From Sweltsa coloradensis (Eukaryota; Arthropoda; Insecta; Plecoptera; Chloroperlidae), in contig JAMZAV010001429.1 of the NCBI GenBank assembly GCA_024449915.1, positions 62,001-126,000 of the forward strand: a stretch of DNA of 64,000 bases, in the 5' to 3' direction. Of the stretch, positions 1 through 12,089 are shown piece by piece; position 1 is the first letter of the stretch, and each line of letters starts with the position of its first letter. Both the position numbers and the translations under genes were made by a program. Below the pieces are notes generated by a model. The model saw only the letters and a list, made by a program, of their open reading frames with translations. It was not told where the DNA came from and ran no database searches.

Positions 1-314
1 TGAGTCAAACTCTGAGTTGAGTTGTATAGTTCAGGTGATAAGGTATGGGTTATTATTGGAGTGTGGAATGTGAGGGAAGAGATAGTCATGGGTGTATGAG
101 TCATAGTGGAGTGGGGTGAGCATGGCTATGAAATAATATTATTGTTGTGATGAGGTGTCAACAAACTTGTTACTGGCCTATTCATTTACAACAGATTTTC
201 ACAACAATTACATTTAGTAACACACTTGGAGAGGCCATGGAATTTACTATTGAGAACAGAAACAAATAAATACTGATTGCTTTCTCAAAACTAATATTGT
301 TTATTTTCAATAAG
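1..314. other. Left edge, presumed intron 1 of lectin A
   Basis: No exon is recognisable here. The stretch ends in an acceptor-like AG just before lectin A exon 2. In every complete gene of the array exon 1 precedes exon 2 by 1-3 kb, so the first exon of A should lie left of the window. A purine- and GT-rich tract occupies about 1-160. Confidence 0.4.
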
Positions 315-3300
315 GTTGGTGTGGAACACGGATCTGACCTATCTGAATCTAAAAAGTGGTCGGTGGGTGTTAAATACTTGACGAAATGTGAGAATATGAA
401 AGCTGAACGCAAGATTATCCTCAACGTTGAAGGTAAGTGCAGTTACACATAGCTCTTTTATTATAACATAGAAAATATCTTTAATATTAAAAACAAAACA
501 TCAATAAAACATTAATAATTAGCTTCGGGATTAGAATTTAACTTGCTTAAAACGATTTGTCTGAAAGTTTTTAATGCTATAAACTATAAGTTTTACAAAA
601 AAAATTATTTATGTGCAACTTTGATACTTTATGTGTATCGTCATTCAATCTTTAATTGGTATTTTAAGTCCTGAAGAAGAAGACAAAACGGTATTTGATA
701 TGCCGAAAGAAAAATATCGGTAAATCGTTGAATACTACCACTACAAAACAACCAAAAATTAAAAATATCACCAATGGGTAGCGAGATTTTTAAAAGATTT
801 TTTGTTACATAGTGTATTATTATTGTGATGAGAGGGGTTGTAATGTTTGTATTGTAATTTTTTGATTGGGTTGGTGGACTAGTTTATATATTTTTACCTT
901 GGCCTGCGACATTAGTCAGATATGGGTGAAAAAATGCTTCAAATGCAATTATTTACTGAAGCTAAGGTTTGTCTCGGAATTACTTAGCTGTATGTATTTT
1001 TACATCAAGTAGATGCATTAAAATTTCAATTTAATTTATTTACATCCACTTTCAGTACTTCATATACTAATTTCGAAGACACAAGAGTCCTTTGAGATTA
1101 CACTACGCTCCAAAGATGCTTAATTTGAGAATCAATTTAGAGGGGAACAAAAGTTGGTTTGAAATGCTTCTATATAATATACACCCGTCTTCCCAACTCA
1201 GAGCATATTTTAAAACTCAACTCTTCAACACGTGTCACATTATAACCTGCCTTCTTTCAGCCACCCCTCAAAGGGTTGGACCGGACTACAGATTGTACCC
1301 AGGTTTGGGCTACTACAAGTTCCACCCGCTAGCCACGACGTGGACACGTGCGCGTGAGATGTGCGCAGAGGAGGGTGCCCACCTTGCAGTGGTAGACTCG
1401 CTCGAGGAGATACAGAAGATGCAGGAGATCTACGCGTCATATCCGAGGAGTACAAACATCGGTTCCACAGACGCAGATCATGCCTGGATTGGATTTCACG
1501 ATCTAGCAATTGAGGGCAACTTTCTTACAATATTTGGTAATTTTGTGATTTTTTAAAAGAGTCGTTCGAGAAAACGTTCTTTATTGTACCAGCTCTTATT
1601 AATCATTGGTTGAGCGAAGCGAAGACTTCAATTTCACTGACACCCAAAAAATAAGATCGTTTTTTTTTTTTGGTCTGTTTGTTTGCTCTCTACCGGGCAA
1701 ACGGCATATGCGATCTTGATGAAAATGGGAGGGGACCTTCAAAATCTCTGAGCTTAGACCTGCCACGTTTTTGGGTACAATAGAATAAATATTTTTCATT
1801 ACTATCGTGCTTCTACGATTTTTTTTTGTTTTACGTGCGATATTTTCGTGACATTTGGGCCGATTCTGACCAAACGGGTAGGGTTACAACGTTCATATTT
1901 TAAATGGACATAAAGGTTATGGTGATATAGTACCTTTTGAAAGAAAAAGTTGGAAAAGTTAGCCAGAATCCATAGAAATAATGATTTTAATGTAAGGTTT
2001 TTGAAGTATATAATAATAATTACCAAGTAACAATAGAAACTTGACCACCATCACCTACTATGCGTTCAAAAAGCACTTGCAAAAGTAAAGAGATCCCACG
2101 CAAACTAAAAACTTACAAAAATGCTCATCCATCAACGCGACTTAAAAAAGTTCGTGGTGCGGCCTAGTTTTATTGGATGAGCTAAGCGGAGACTTCAATT
2201 GCACTGACCCCCCAAAAAATTTATCTCGGGTACTTTTTTTTACTGTTTGTTCGCACGCTACCGGGCAAACGGCATATTATGCGATCTTGATGAAAATTAG
2301 AGGGGGCCTGCGAAATCTCTAAACTTAGACCTGCCACGTTTTTGGGTACAATCGAAGAAATATTTCTTATGAAGATCGTACTTCTACGATTTTATCGATT
2401 TTAGTGCGATATTTTCGTGACATTTGGGCCAATTCCGACCAAACGGGTGGGGCTTCAACGTTCATATTTTACATGCACATTGAGGTAATGGTTATGTATT
2501 GCTTTTTCAAAGAAAGAAATTGAAAAGTTAGCCAGAATCATAGAAAAAAGATAAGAAATAAGGGTTTATGGTAGTTTTTTTAGGTTTATAATAACAATTA
2601 ACAAGTAACAATAGAAACTTGACAACAATCACCTACAATGCATTCAAAAAGCTATTGCAAAGGAAAAGTGGTCCTACGCAAACTAAAAACTTACAAGAAA
2701 TGCTCATCCATCAACGCAACTTAAAAAAGCTCGTGGTGCGGCCTAGTATTATTGGATGAGCTAAGCGAAGACTTCAATTGCACTGACCCCCCAAAAAATT
2801 TATCTCGGGTACTTTTTTTTACTGTTTGTTCGCACGCTACCGGGCAAACGGCATATTATGCGATCTTGATGAAAATTAGAGGGGGCCTGCGAAATCTCTA
2901 AACTTAGACCTGCCACGTTTTTGGGTACAATCGAAGAAATATTTCTTATGAAGATCGTACTTCTACGATTTTATCGATTTTAGTGCGATATTTTCGTGAC
3001 ATTTGGGCCAATTCCGACCAAACGGGTGGGGCTTCAACGTTCATATTTTACATGCACATTAAGGTAATGGTTATGTATTGCTTTTTCAAAGAAAGAAATT
3101 GAAAAAGTTAGCCAGAATTCATAGAATAAAGATAAGAAATAAGGGTTCAAGGTAGTTTTTTTAGGTTTAAAATAACAACTAACAAGTAACAATAGAAACT
3201 TGACAACAATCACCTACAATGCATTCAAAAAGCTTTTGCAAAGGAAAAGTGGTCCTACGCAAACTAAAAACTTACAAGAAAGCTCATCCATCAACGCGAC

Positions 3301-6092
3301 TAAAAAAAGCTTTTGCGAAGCTTCCTAGTATAAATTAACTATAATACTTAATGCACATTATTAGACGAGTGAGAACAGCTTACGAAGTCTTTCAATTCAA
3401 GACAAGCGGCGCTTATTCTGTCCCTGTGTTTGTGAGTGAGTGAGTGACTGACTGATTGTGTACGCCAAAAATCAGTCGAATCGCTGGACCTATTTAACTT
3501 TAATTTTAAACAGACATCCGGTACGAGTTAACTCAACATCAGCAACATCTGTTGCGAATTGCGATTAAAACCTACAAGAAAATAATCAATTTAAAAATAG
3601 GCTGAACATGTGTATGATTCAATATACGACAATGGTTTCGTTCTTCAATGAGTAATTTTTATCGAATCATGTTTGCCAGACCGTGAAGTTATGCATTGAC
3701 CAAGGTGTATCGAATCTTACACGATCAAGGTTCCCCAAAATTCCGTTGGGAGATTAAGTAAACCTTGCAACCTGTATACATATATTTCGTACTAGCTATG
3801 TTTTCCATCGTACTGTATATGAATATCAAAACATGTTCTATCGTTCTGTAATCCAATCCTGAAAGTCAAATTTATTCCGACCGTTGTTTGAACCCGGGTC
3901 TCCAACATTCCTGGTATAAGGAGAAGTAGACTAGGAAAACGCCGAAGTCGTTGTTAGACTTATGAACGAGTCATATGTTGAGTACCCGGGAACATTTGCA
4001 TTTAAAGTTGATTGATATAGTTATAAATGATAGGGTATTGAGTTTATTTGTTATGAGGGCGAGTCAACTTTAAGGCCATAATGCGCCACTCTCCTATGAT
4101 AGGCTGGTGAGGAAAGACCAACGCTGTCTAGATACAGCCTTAGGTACGGGAAGAAAAGGGAATGTTACCGGGTTCTCAACACATGGCTCACTCACTCGTC
4201 TAACAACAAATTTGACTTTTCCTAGTTTATCTAGGTGCTTGTTAGGGCGCCTCAGCCAAGCCGCAGGTGCGCTACACACTCGGGCACCTTATACAGCAAG
4301 CAGAGTTAAGGTGATTTCTAGGTGTCACCCAGCCGTCAAGAAACGGGATGTGATCTTAAAAACTATAAAAATCAAGGAGATTTGGGTACATGATAACACA
4401 TGCGAAATTTGTTTGGTTTACGAACATTCCTTCTTGGAGAAAAAATGACTTGAAACATGCTCAAAATCACTTTAATTAAGGATGTTAGTTACTCCTGGCT
4501 ACTACTACAATCTAATTCGTCAGTTTCAATTGCCCAGCGATACTGACTAAACGGGTGGGGTTTCAACGTTCATATTTTACATGGACATTGAGGTTATAGT
4601 CATATAGTGCCTTTTGAAAGAAAATGTTAAAAAAAAGTTGCTGGAAGGCTTTCAATCAAAGGTTTTAATATAAGCCTTATACAGGCATACAATCAACAAG
4701 TAACTATAGATAATAGACAATGATCGCCTACATTGTTTAGAAAAAGCAAGTCTTTGGACCACTAGATATTTTACATTCTGTTGTTAATTGGTAATACCAT
4801 TGAAATTAAATCGACTTTAAAAAAACTATTATATTATGTTAAAAAATAATTTTGCAATGGAACTTGAAAATAAATAAGATCCCACACATGGCAAAAACTT
4901 GTAAAAATACAACCAAACCTTACACACTCAAAATAAATGAGATCTAAAAAAGGCCTAACCTTATCTACCCTTCCACATTTGCGCATTCTTAATTCATAAA
5001 CGTACAGTGTCCCGTAACAACATTCATGAAAAGCTTGGCAAAATAAAATTTGCATGACCATTACCTTTAAATTAATTAGAAAAAAATGGATTTACGTTTA
5101 AATTAATAGTTGCGAATTCTATTTTGTCAAGCTTTTCAATGACGTTGTTATATACGGGGCACTGTACGTTTATGAATTAATATTGCTCAAATGTGGAAGG
5201 GTAGATGAGCTGGGCCCTGTTTTTAGATCTCATTTATTTTGAGTGTGTAAGGTTTGGCTGTATTTTTACAAGTTTTTGTAATGTGTGGGATATTATACAC
5301 AACACAAAACGGGGATGAACGACAAACAATTGGTTTGAATACCTTATTATTGAATCCAATAGGCAAGGTCTTATGTCTAGTATACCCATTGGCATTAAAT
5401 TAATATACGATAAAAACAAATGAAAGGAAATGCTTCGTTGAACTATAGTTGAAAGTAACTGTTTGGTATTATCTACGGTTTTGACTTTTTAATTCCTATT
5501 TAAATTTGCAATGTTTTCGTTTGAAGATGTCCTAAAAGTTAAAACATTCTTCGTCTTTTCCTTACATTTTAGTTGTTCAATTAGTTCAATTGTTGTATAG
5601 TAGAGTGTTTCTGACTGAATCTTTAGATTCATTCTTGTAAATGAATTTTAAAACACTTGACAAATTAACAAAATTGGCAACACATAGAAAACAAATGTTT
5701 TTTTAAGAACACACATTGTAAGTTTTTATAAAATGATTTTCCAATCCGGAATTAAAAATTATGTTTTTTTTTCGAAAGCCAATCAAAAATGTAAACCCGA
5801 AATTTGTGAAAAGTTGTGGTGTCTAATAGGAAGTAACATATTTTGTATCTTCCTATACGGAGTGTAACTTATAAATGATTATCTCAAGATATTATTTTTC
5901 TCATGTTGTTATTGTTATTTAACAGGTGAACCGTTCAATAAATCTGGCATCTTGAGGTGGACCAGTGGTAACCCAGATAGGTCGTCTGACCTGGAGGATT
6001 GTGGGGCCTACCATCGCACCGTTCCTGCTGGCGTCGTAGACGCACCATGTGAATGGAAGTTGTCCTACATTTGTGAACAAGCTCTTTGGTAG
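315..6092 (+). CDS. Lectin A: secreted C-type lectin, LPS-binding-protein type (5' partial)
   Basis: Three exons are visible: 315-432, 1261-1536 and 5926-6092 (stop TAG). Junctions are AG|exon|GT, and the last two introns are phase 1 as in all other genes of the array. Exon 2 gives the second half of the N-terminal module, with one cysteine in KYLTKCENMK. Exon 3 opens the CTLD: a GYYKFH motif, the first CTLD cysteine in REMCAEEGAHL, and the WIGL-like AWIGFHD. Exon 4 gives RWTSGNPD, then cysteines in EDCGAY, APCEWK and YICEQ, ending QALW. The usual sugar-site triad (EPN or QPD) is NPD here, so ligand specificity may differ from B, E and G. The first exon with the signal peptide lies outside the window. 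Intron 3 is 4.4 kb and almost entirely repeats. Function (binding of microbial surface sugars or LPS in haemolymph) is inferred from the family. Confidence 0.8.
1607..3329 (+). repeat. Three head-to-tail Helentron-like units in intron 3 of lectin A
   Basis: Units run about 1607-2168, 2174-2747 and 2753-3329. Each starts TGG(A/T)TGAGC, has ATGCTCATCCAT near its right end and closes with CCTAGT; the third keeps the full GCGAAGCTTCCTAGT terminus. Units are separated by only 5 bases (TTTAT, ATTAT). Units 2 and 3 are close to identical; unit 1 is more diverged. No reading frame is credible. The family recurs at about 19217, 23478, 25913, 48717 and 49974. Confidence 0.75.
3365..4226. repeat. Composite repeat ending in a long foldback hairpin
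   Basis: The left part (about 3365-3520) contains a GTGAGTGAGTGACTGACTGA tract and ACAGACATCCGGTACGA, both matched by the element in intron 1 of lectin E (27259-27938). The right part, about 3930-4226, is a foldback: CTAGGAAAACGCCGAAGTCG at its left end is the inverted relative of the right end ...TTTGACTTTTCCTAG, with ACGAGTGAGTGAGCC-like arms inside. A 113-codon open frame over 4107-4448 lies across this hairpin and has no protein-like features. Confidence 0.6.
4540..4750 (+). repeat. Fragment of the Helentron-like family
   Basis: The stretch GACTAAACGGGTGGGG, followed by TTCAACGTTCATATTTTACA and an ACAAGTAAC motif, matches the inner part of the units at 1607-3329. Both element ends are missing, so this is a truncated copy. 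Confidence 0.6.
4878..5292. repeat. Inverted-repeat MITE in intron 3 of lectin A
   Basis: About 170-base arms (4878-5050 and 5118-5292) are imperfect inverted copies: GATCCCACACAT on the left, ATGTGTGGGAT on the right. AAACTTGTAAAAATACA pairs with TGTATTTTTACAAGTTTTTG. Part of the right arm also occurs in intron 1 of B, E and G (about 7735-7797, 28345-28402, 37805-37866). No ORF; probably a non-autonomous DNA transposon. Confidence 0.7.
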
Positions 6093-6280
6093 AACATGTG
6101 GTAATTGGGAAATTCTTCAACCTAACACGAAAGCAAAGAATGCGCACGCAATCCTTCGCATTAAGAAAACAAGGGTTTTAATTGACACAGGATGATGTGT
6201 TGTCAATGAAAGCTTTTGCGACGAGTTGTAAAGAAAACTAGATTTCCCAGCTTTCCATATAAAATATTGTCAAAGGTCAA

Positions 6281-6290
6281 AATAAATAAA
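6281..6290 (+). promoter_or_regulatory. Polyadenylation signals of lectin A
   Basis: Two overlapping AATAAA hexamers lie about 190 bases after the TAG stop of lectin A. The same 3' flank, including the GCGACGAGTTGTAAAGAAAA stretch, recurs as a relic at 24670-24905. Confidence 0.6.
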
Positions 6291-6299
6291 TGTATAAAA

Positions 6300-7018
6300 C
6301 AAATAAATATAAATACTTATTTCCAATATTTCAATCATTGTACGAATAATGTTTTTTTTTTAAGATTTCACATTTGTTTTGCTTTAATTAATGAACTTGA
6401 AAAGTAATCTTTTTTTAGTAGTTTTCTGCTGTGACCGTGATTGGGGTTAATTTCCTCAAATGAGTATAATTGTGCCATTACCGATAATTTATTGTACTTT
6501 TTCGAGTTATCGCTTATAAATAAGTTAAAAATACATGAAACTGAACTATTTTTTTTGTTTTGCTTGTAAAAAAAATAAATTGTTTTGTATTAAACAAATA
6601 GCAGTCAATGATCATATGAAAACGGTCAATTACTTCCGTCAAATTACGAAATTGTTTGTGTATGTGTCAATCACAATGTCAATAGTGAATTATTAAATAC
6701 GTTTTTTCGAAGATACTGGAACTCTTATTTAATCTGCCCGCCTAAGACTGGTTTGGTGCCACACACAGTTTAGAGTGGCACATTACTTGCCAGACCACAA
6801 ATAAAAGACAAAATCAACAAAGTGTTCATCATAAGTATCGATATAAGAGAGAGTAAAGAAGAATGCCATTAGCTGTTTTTATGAAAAAGAAATAAATTAA
6901 AAATCCATTGTTTTATTTCGCAGCCAACTGGATAAGAGTACGGGATCCCCTTCTTTGAAGATTGTCCCCTATCCCTTCCACTAGAATTTTTCTCCTCAAA
7001 TCCCTCATCTCTTCAGCC
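6300..7018. other. A-B intergenic DNA
   Basis: AT-rich DNA with no gene. It is conserved in outline upstream of E (25600-26990, where a 781-base element is inserted) and G (36480-37070), including CAATGTCAATAGTG and TGCCACACACAGTTT. It is therefore part of the duplicated block and supplies an empty site for the element at 25913. Confidence 0.6.
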
Positions 7019-7052
7019 ATTGGCTACCCCTCACGTACTGCTGAAGTATATA
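7019..7052 (+). promoter_or_regulatory. Core promoter of lectin B (inverted CCAAT plus TATA box)
   Basis: ATTGG (inverted CCAAT) at 7019-7023 and TATATA at 7047-7052, followed about 25 bases later by an initiator-like TCATCAG, 37-42 bases before the ATG. The arrangement is kept in E (26995, 27023) and G (37072, 37100). Confidence 0.65.
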
Positions 7053-7088
7053 GCCACAGTGTTTCCTCATCAGGCCAGAGTTAGTGCA

Positions 7089-10000
7089 ATGACTACGCGG
7101 GTAGAACTAGTGTCGGTGTCTCTCTTCATCCTTGTGTCCTTGGTTCGATGCCAGACCGGGTCTGATGTGCAATGTCCTTCGCCCCATGCGGCTGGCATAA
7201 CAGTGTCTCTAAAGAACAGGCTCAATGCTACGGGCCATTGGATTTCACAGGTAATGCTAACTCCATGAAATATCGCACTTATTATTTATTATGAGGAAAT
7301 AAAAAAAAATTCTGAAGAGGGCAGGATACCTCAAAGCTCGCGCGGAAGCACCAGTGTTGTTGTTTTCACTTACACTGTGCATGTTGATTATATTTCACGA
7401 TATATTATCCCACGCATAAAAAACTTGTAAACATTCAGCCAAGCCTCCCACTCTAAAAAACATTGAAATCTATATAAAGGGCCAAGAAGATTATTTACTC
7501 TTTTTCATTTGGGCACTTAAAAAAAAATAAACTCCATTTGCCTTCGTGACTGCAGCTTGCCATAATTGTATTTGCAACTAATGTATGTATTACTCAATTT
7601 GAATTTAAATTTTGCCAAAGCAAGAATGCAGTCATCTGGGAATTATGTGCATTTGAATTAAATTTATTACACACAATATATATTATCATATATTTTTTTA
7701 AATATATAAATATTACAGTGTATACAAATGTAGAAGGCTTTTGAGTGTGGTGGACTTGGCTGTAATTTTACAGGTTTTTCTAATTGTGGGATCTTAAAGC
7801 TCCTGAACAAATCTCCCTTCCCAGCCCCCAACCCCTTCATCGCAAACTATAACTGAAAAGCTAACAATATTTAGTGAGCAGTTAGAGCTTCTAGAATATA
7901 AAAGCAATTAAATTAGTGTATAACAATTATATTATTATTTGGCTAAAATAAATAAATTCGTATAAGGAGTTTATCAACTCTGTCATACAACTAGGAGTTC
8001 TTCATTGGAGTTCGAAGTTCACGATGTTGCCCCCAACATCCTCAAACGATCAGCAAATAACAAAATATTTTAGTGCTTCCAGATTATCAGAGTCATATAA
8101 TTATTATGCGACTTATTCACCACATAAACTCAATAATTTATTTATTCAGGCTTACTAACTTTATAAATTTTTCAATTAACAGAAAAATAATTGTGTCCAC
8201 TACATCCGAAAAAAAGTCAAACTTGATAATTTCCGAGCTAGGTGCCATCGGGAAAGTCTCCCATAAGAAATAACATGGGACGATTTTTATGCCCCGTTAC
8301 CTTGGAGGATCTTAATAAAAACAAAATATGGTTATTAAAGACGTATTCGAAAACCCTTTCTGTTGTAAATCCGCTTTATTTATTTTGTAATTTTGGCACG
8401 TGGATCATTAAAAAGAATATGATGTTAAGCAAGATGAAGTGTGATTTCGGAATGTATATTTTAGCGTGTTTGAGTTAATATTTGGGTAAAATTTCAAGAC
8501 ATTCAAAGGACATTCAAAGGACAAAGGATCATTTTAAATTGGAACTGTGCTCTAGGAACAATGACACAAACAAGAAGCAGGTCAAAGCCGATTTAAGAAA
8601 TTCCCAAAAACGCATAATACTGGCTAATTTTTTAAGATAAAAAGTTAATAAATGCGTGTACAGTCATAATTACAAGAAATAATTTTTTAATTGGGCATAA
8701 GTATATAATTATGCTTAAGAGAAAGTAGATTGTATGGCAAAAAAACTTTTTTGGGGTTAATAGATAACGACATATTTGAGTGTGGGTTGTGGTGTTGAAG
8801 TAGAGGGAAATTAGTAACTCATATATTATACGATTTAAAATGTTTTGTGTATTATTATAATGTTTTGTTGTTTGCCTCTTGTCTTATGGATTATTATGTT
8901 TGGATTGATATGGTAGTTTTATGGTTCGTCCGGTTTAATAAATAATATTATGTAACAGATGACACTGGCGGAAGAAGAAGCGTCATTAAGCCTAAGCAAG
9001 TGGCAAGTTGACATCAAGTACCAGAAGAGTAGTTGCAATCGGAACCAGGCGACCCGAAACTACGTAATCACCGTCACAGGTGAGGTTATGTTTGGTTAGT
9101 TTTAGGGTGCGTCAACCGTAAGTTTCCTTATGCACCACTCTAGCCTGGAGGATATGGAGAGGATAGAAACGTGCTGGTCACAACTAGTCACACTCACCGG
9201 CAAGGGAAACATGGTTTTCTCGAACTAAGCCAACAGTCTATTTATATTTTCATCGGATCAATTTGCTGCATCGGTTATTTATTTTCAACGTGTAAACCAT
9301 AATTATTTTCACTGCTAATTTTTTTTATGGCTTATGATACGACATCACTTATGTGGAAAACTTCTTTTTTTTAACCCTGTTTTTTGTCATCTTCCATGTG
9401 TGAGTAATGTTAAATCGTATCTACTTTGGCAATTGTGTTTATTTTGGTATAATTCTGATATAATTTTTTGTTTTCATCAAAAGCTTGAAGACGAAAATCG
9501 TTTTCATTAACTTCCAAAACATTGCTTTATTAAAAAAATATAGAGTTGATTTACACAAAATTGTTTTAAATATTACTAATAATGTCAAATGATTGCTCTT
9601 CTAGAGTCGCCCGCAAGAGCAGGACCGGACTACGAACTGTTCCCCAGCTTGGGATATTACAAGTTCCACCCTCTGATCACGACCATGGCGAAGGCGAGTC
9701 AAGTGTGCGCAGACGAGGGTGCGCACTTGATCATAGTCAACTCGGAAGCAGAAGCTGACGTCACTAAGACTCTATACGCCAGATATCCCAACATCACGAA
9801 CTCGTGGGCTTGGGTAGGAGTTTTAGAGAAAGGGATCAATGAATACGTCACGATATTTGGTACGTATCCGTCATAGCGTTCAGTTCTGAGAGGATTTTCT
9901 TATTTTTAAAAGTAAATCTAACAAATTAAACCTTTAACTTCACCAAATAATAAGTATAACATTATAGTTGCAAGTACATTGTTGTATCGTTCCTAAGACA

Positions 10001-11301
10001 TAACGCCATTAAATTATTACATTTCATGATGAAAACATAAATACGGGACATAAGTGGTAAAAACACTTACATAAGTTTAATTTAAAAGCTTGGTGCTTGA
10101 AGCTCAGTCATTTGTCTTGGTGATAAGATAATTACAACAAACAAGGCAACTGTTGAAAACCAAAACCAGGTTGATGTACTGATTACATAAGTTCATAAGA
10201 GGAGGATTAGTTTTAAAGTCGCCAAACAAGATCTTATTGACTTGACTTGACGAAAAATGAATTTTCTAAATATTTGCCTCCTATGTTATATAAATATCGG
10301 CCATTACATTATTATGTATTCATGAATAGGATACAAAGTAATCTTTTGTAATGTGATATCAGTGCTCGTCTAAAATGGTTGTCATTTGGTCTCTAGTTGA
10401 TATTATTCTGAAAATGGTAGTATCAACTGCGTAACATAAATATGTGTATGAAAATTATGGATTTGAACATTGATATTTACCAATAGAAATGAGTTAGATA
10501 AAATCTGATTTTTCTTCGTAAGGCAAATTTTTATTAAAACAATTAACATTTAATGGCAGCTTCGAACACGCATAAATGTTTGTCTTTGTGACTATGGCGA
10601 CAATGCATTTTATTAGGCAAGGTTCGGTCACAAATTATCAAAATTAACATTATTATTTTGTTTGTTTCTTTATGGTCATTGTCTATGGTTGATATCATAC
10701 AATGTTGCTACGTTTTCAAATCATTTCTACTAATGTTGAAATATTTTATAAGTTTGGTATACAATGTCTCGGCAACGAGTACGGTGACATGACATTTTCA
10801 AAATATTTTAATTAAGATTGTGGTATAACCAATGTTATAAAATTAATTTTTATTATTTTTATTTTATTTTGGATGAACTGCAGCTAATTTTGTGTTCGAA
10901 AGTGTGTTTTTTGTGCCCTAACAATGGTAGAAGTCTATAAAAAATAGGAAATATTTAATTTTTCAATCGTAAATATTTTGTTAAGTAAACCGTTACAGTT
11001 TGTTATTGCATATTATCATTAAGCACACATATAATAATAATATTATGTAAATTTGGGATGATTTAAGTTTATGTTATGCTATGATGGAGAGACTTTAAGA
11101 TCGGCAACAACCAATATATATATTTTGACTTGGTTTGTTTCAGGTGACAGCTTCAAGTCTACCGGGTTCACGCGCTGGGACACCGGAGAGCCGAACGGGG
11201 ACGGCCCGGGTGATTGTATCGTGATCTCGAAAGTTAGCGGTGGCCTTCATGACACGCCCTGCTCTGGGGGATTCCCAGCTGTGTGCGAGCAAGACTTATA
11301 G
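7089..11301 (+). CDS. Lectin B: secreted C-type lectin, LPS-binding-protein type, 231 aa
   Basis: Exons 7089-7250, 8959-9079, 9605-9859 and 11144-11301 (stop TAG); intron phases 0, 1, 1. I chose the ATG at 7089 because it follows the TATA box and begins a signal peptide (hydrophobic core LVSVSLFILVSL, probable cleavage near Cys21/Gln22). The open frame extends upstream only through a TTG. N-terminal module: Cys29 and Cys80, with an N-glycosylation sequon at Asn46. The CTLD starts near residue 104 (YELFPSLGYYKFH). Its cysteines are Cys129, Cys204, Cys219 and Cys227; the WIGL-like WVGV is at 164-167 and the mannose-type EPN at 195-197. The usual WND is replaced by LHD (214-216), so calcium binding may be incomplete. 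Near-identical paralogues are E and G. Likely a haemolymph pattern-recognition lectin; the exact ligand is not shown by sequence. Confidence 0.9.
8130..8770 (+). repeat. Interspersed repeat family 2, in intron 1 of lectin B
   Basis: A block of about 640 bases with the landmarks GAGCTAGGTGCCATCGG, CCCATAAGAAATAACATGGG, TTTATGCCCCGTTACCTTGG and TTTCGGAATGTATATTTT. Related copies lie at about 12090-12700, 19095-20120 (interrupted), 20680-21210, 29350-29995, 38200-38840 and 42900-43520. The three copies inside intron 1 of B, E and G are positional equivalents. I cannot assign a transposon class. Confidence 0.7.
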
Positions 11302-11379
11302 GGATCTGCGGTCAAAAACAATACCGATAACAAAATACCTTGCTTTTAATACATTGTAGACATGAATGCATGCCGTCGA

Positions 11380-11385
11380 AATAAA
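11380..11385 (+). promoter_or_regulatory. Polyadenylation signal of lectin B
   Basis: AATAAA about 80 bases after the stop, within the shared context GCCGTCGAAATAAATATAAT. It is conserved in E (34641-34646). In G the same site reads AATTAA. Confidence 0.65.
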
Positions 11386-11435
11386 TATAATGATGGCCTA
11401 AATAAGTGCTTCAAATAAATAAAAATAAACACAAA

Positions 11436-11785
11436 TTTGTGATTAAGTCTATACCCTTTTAGTCACATCACTGATTATCAGTGGCCAACCCTGTAGGCGC
11501 CGGCACAATAAACGAGAAAATAAAGAAAAAACACCGATCAATCAAGCTGGACACGACTGCACCCGAGTACAGCGCCAGAATCCACAAGGCTTATTCGGAA
11601 CAACCTTAAACGTTATTATTACAAGTCACCGTTTACACATTACCCAGGCAAAAACTTACAAACTTCAAGTCCAAATCACAAGTTAAAAAACTTCTGCTTA
11701 AAGCGGTAATCAATCCCTGGAACTTCTGCATTGGAAGCAAAGCATCACCTTCAAGACGTAAATTTAATTGGTAATTAGGACTGTG
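11436..11785 (-). repeat. tRNA-derived SINE downstream of lectin B
   Basis: Read on the minus strand: a tRNA-like head (TTCCAATGCAGAAG, then a B-box-like region AGGGATTGATTACCG), a body with GCCTACAGGGTTGGCCA, and CACTGATAATCAGTG near the 3' end, followed by A/T-rich tail sequence. The same family is at 41645-41985 (-), split at 48630-48716 plus 49641-49902 (+), and 5'-truncated at 32664-32816 (+). Confidence 0.7.
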
Positions 11786-11997
11786 CGGGAACAGAGGTCT
11801 TGACAGTCGGTCGGGTCGGGTTTGGGTACTAGACTGCGTCGGGATTTGAGTCGTGTAGGAAAAAGAGGTCCACTATAGTAATATGCTGCTTGTTTAAATG
11901 GATAATATATTTTTATATGAAGCATCATAAAATTATAGTATTCTTCTAATTTATTTTAAAGTATCGAAATATCCACTCGATTGCATTTTTGTTTTAA

Positions 11998-12010
11998 GGC
12001 TATGAATAAA
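11998..12010. repeat. Remnant of the large palindromic element
   Basis: GGCTAT directly joined to GAATA at the position where the paralogous G-H flank carries the 623-base palindrome starting GGCTATTCC and ending GGAATAGCC. It reads as both tips of the element with the middle removed. Confidence 0.55.
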
Positions 12011-12089
12011 AAAATTGTCTGGACCGGCACCTACACCAAAAGTGTTTGTAAATCCTGGACCGGCACCTCCACCATCTACCAAAAATTTA

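Noticed and set aside
4107..4448. 113-codon plus-strand frame
   Set aside because: It overlaps the arm of a foldback repeat and has no domain, no homologous exon and no splice support.
7020..7088. Upstream in-frame extension of lectins B and E beginning at TTG
   Set aside because: It runs through the CCAAT and TATA boxes and lacks an ATG; the signal peptide starts at the ATG at 7089 (27065 in E).
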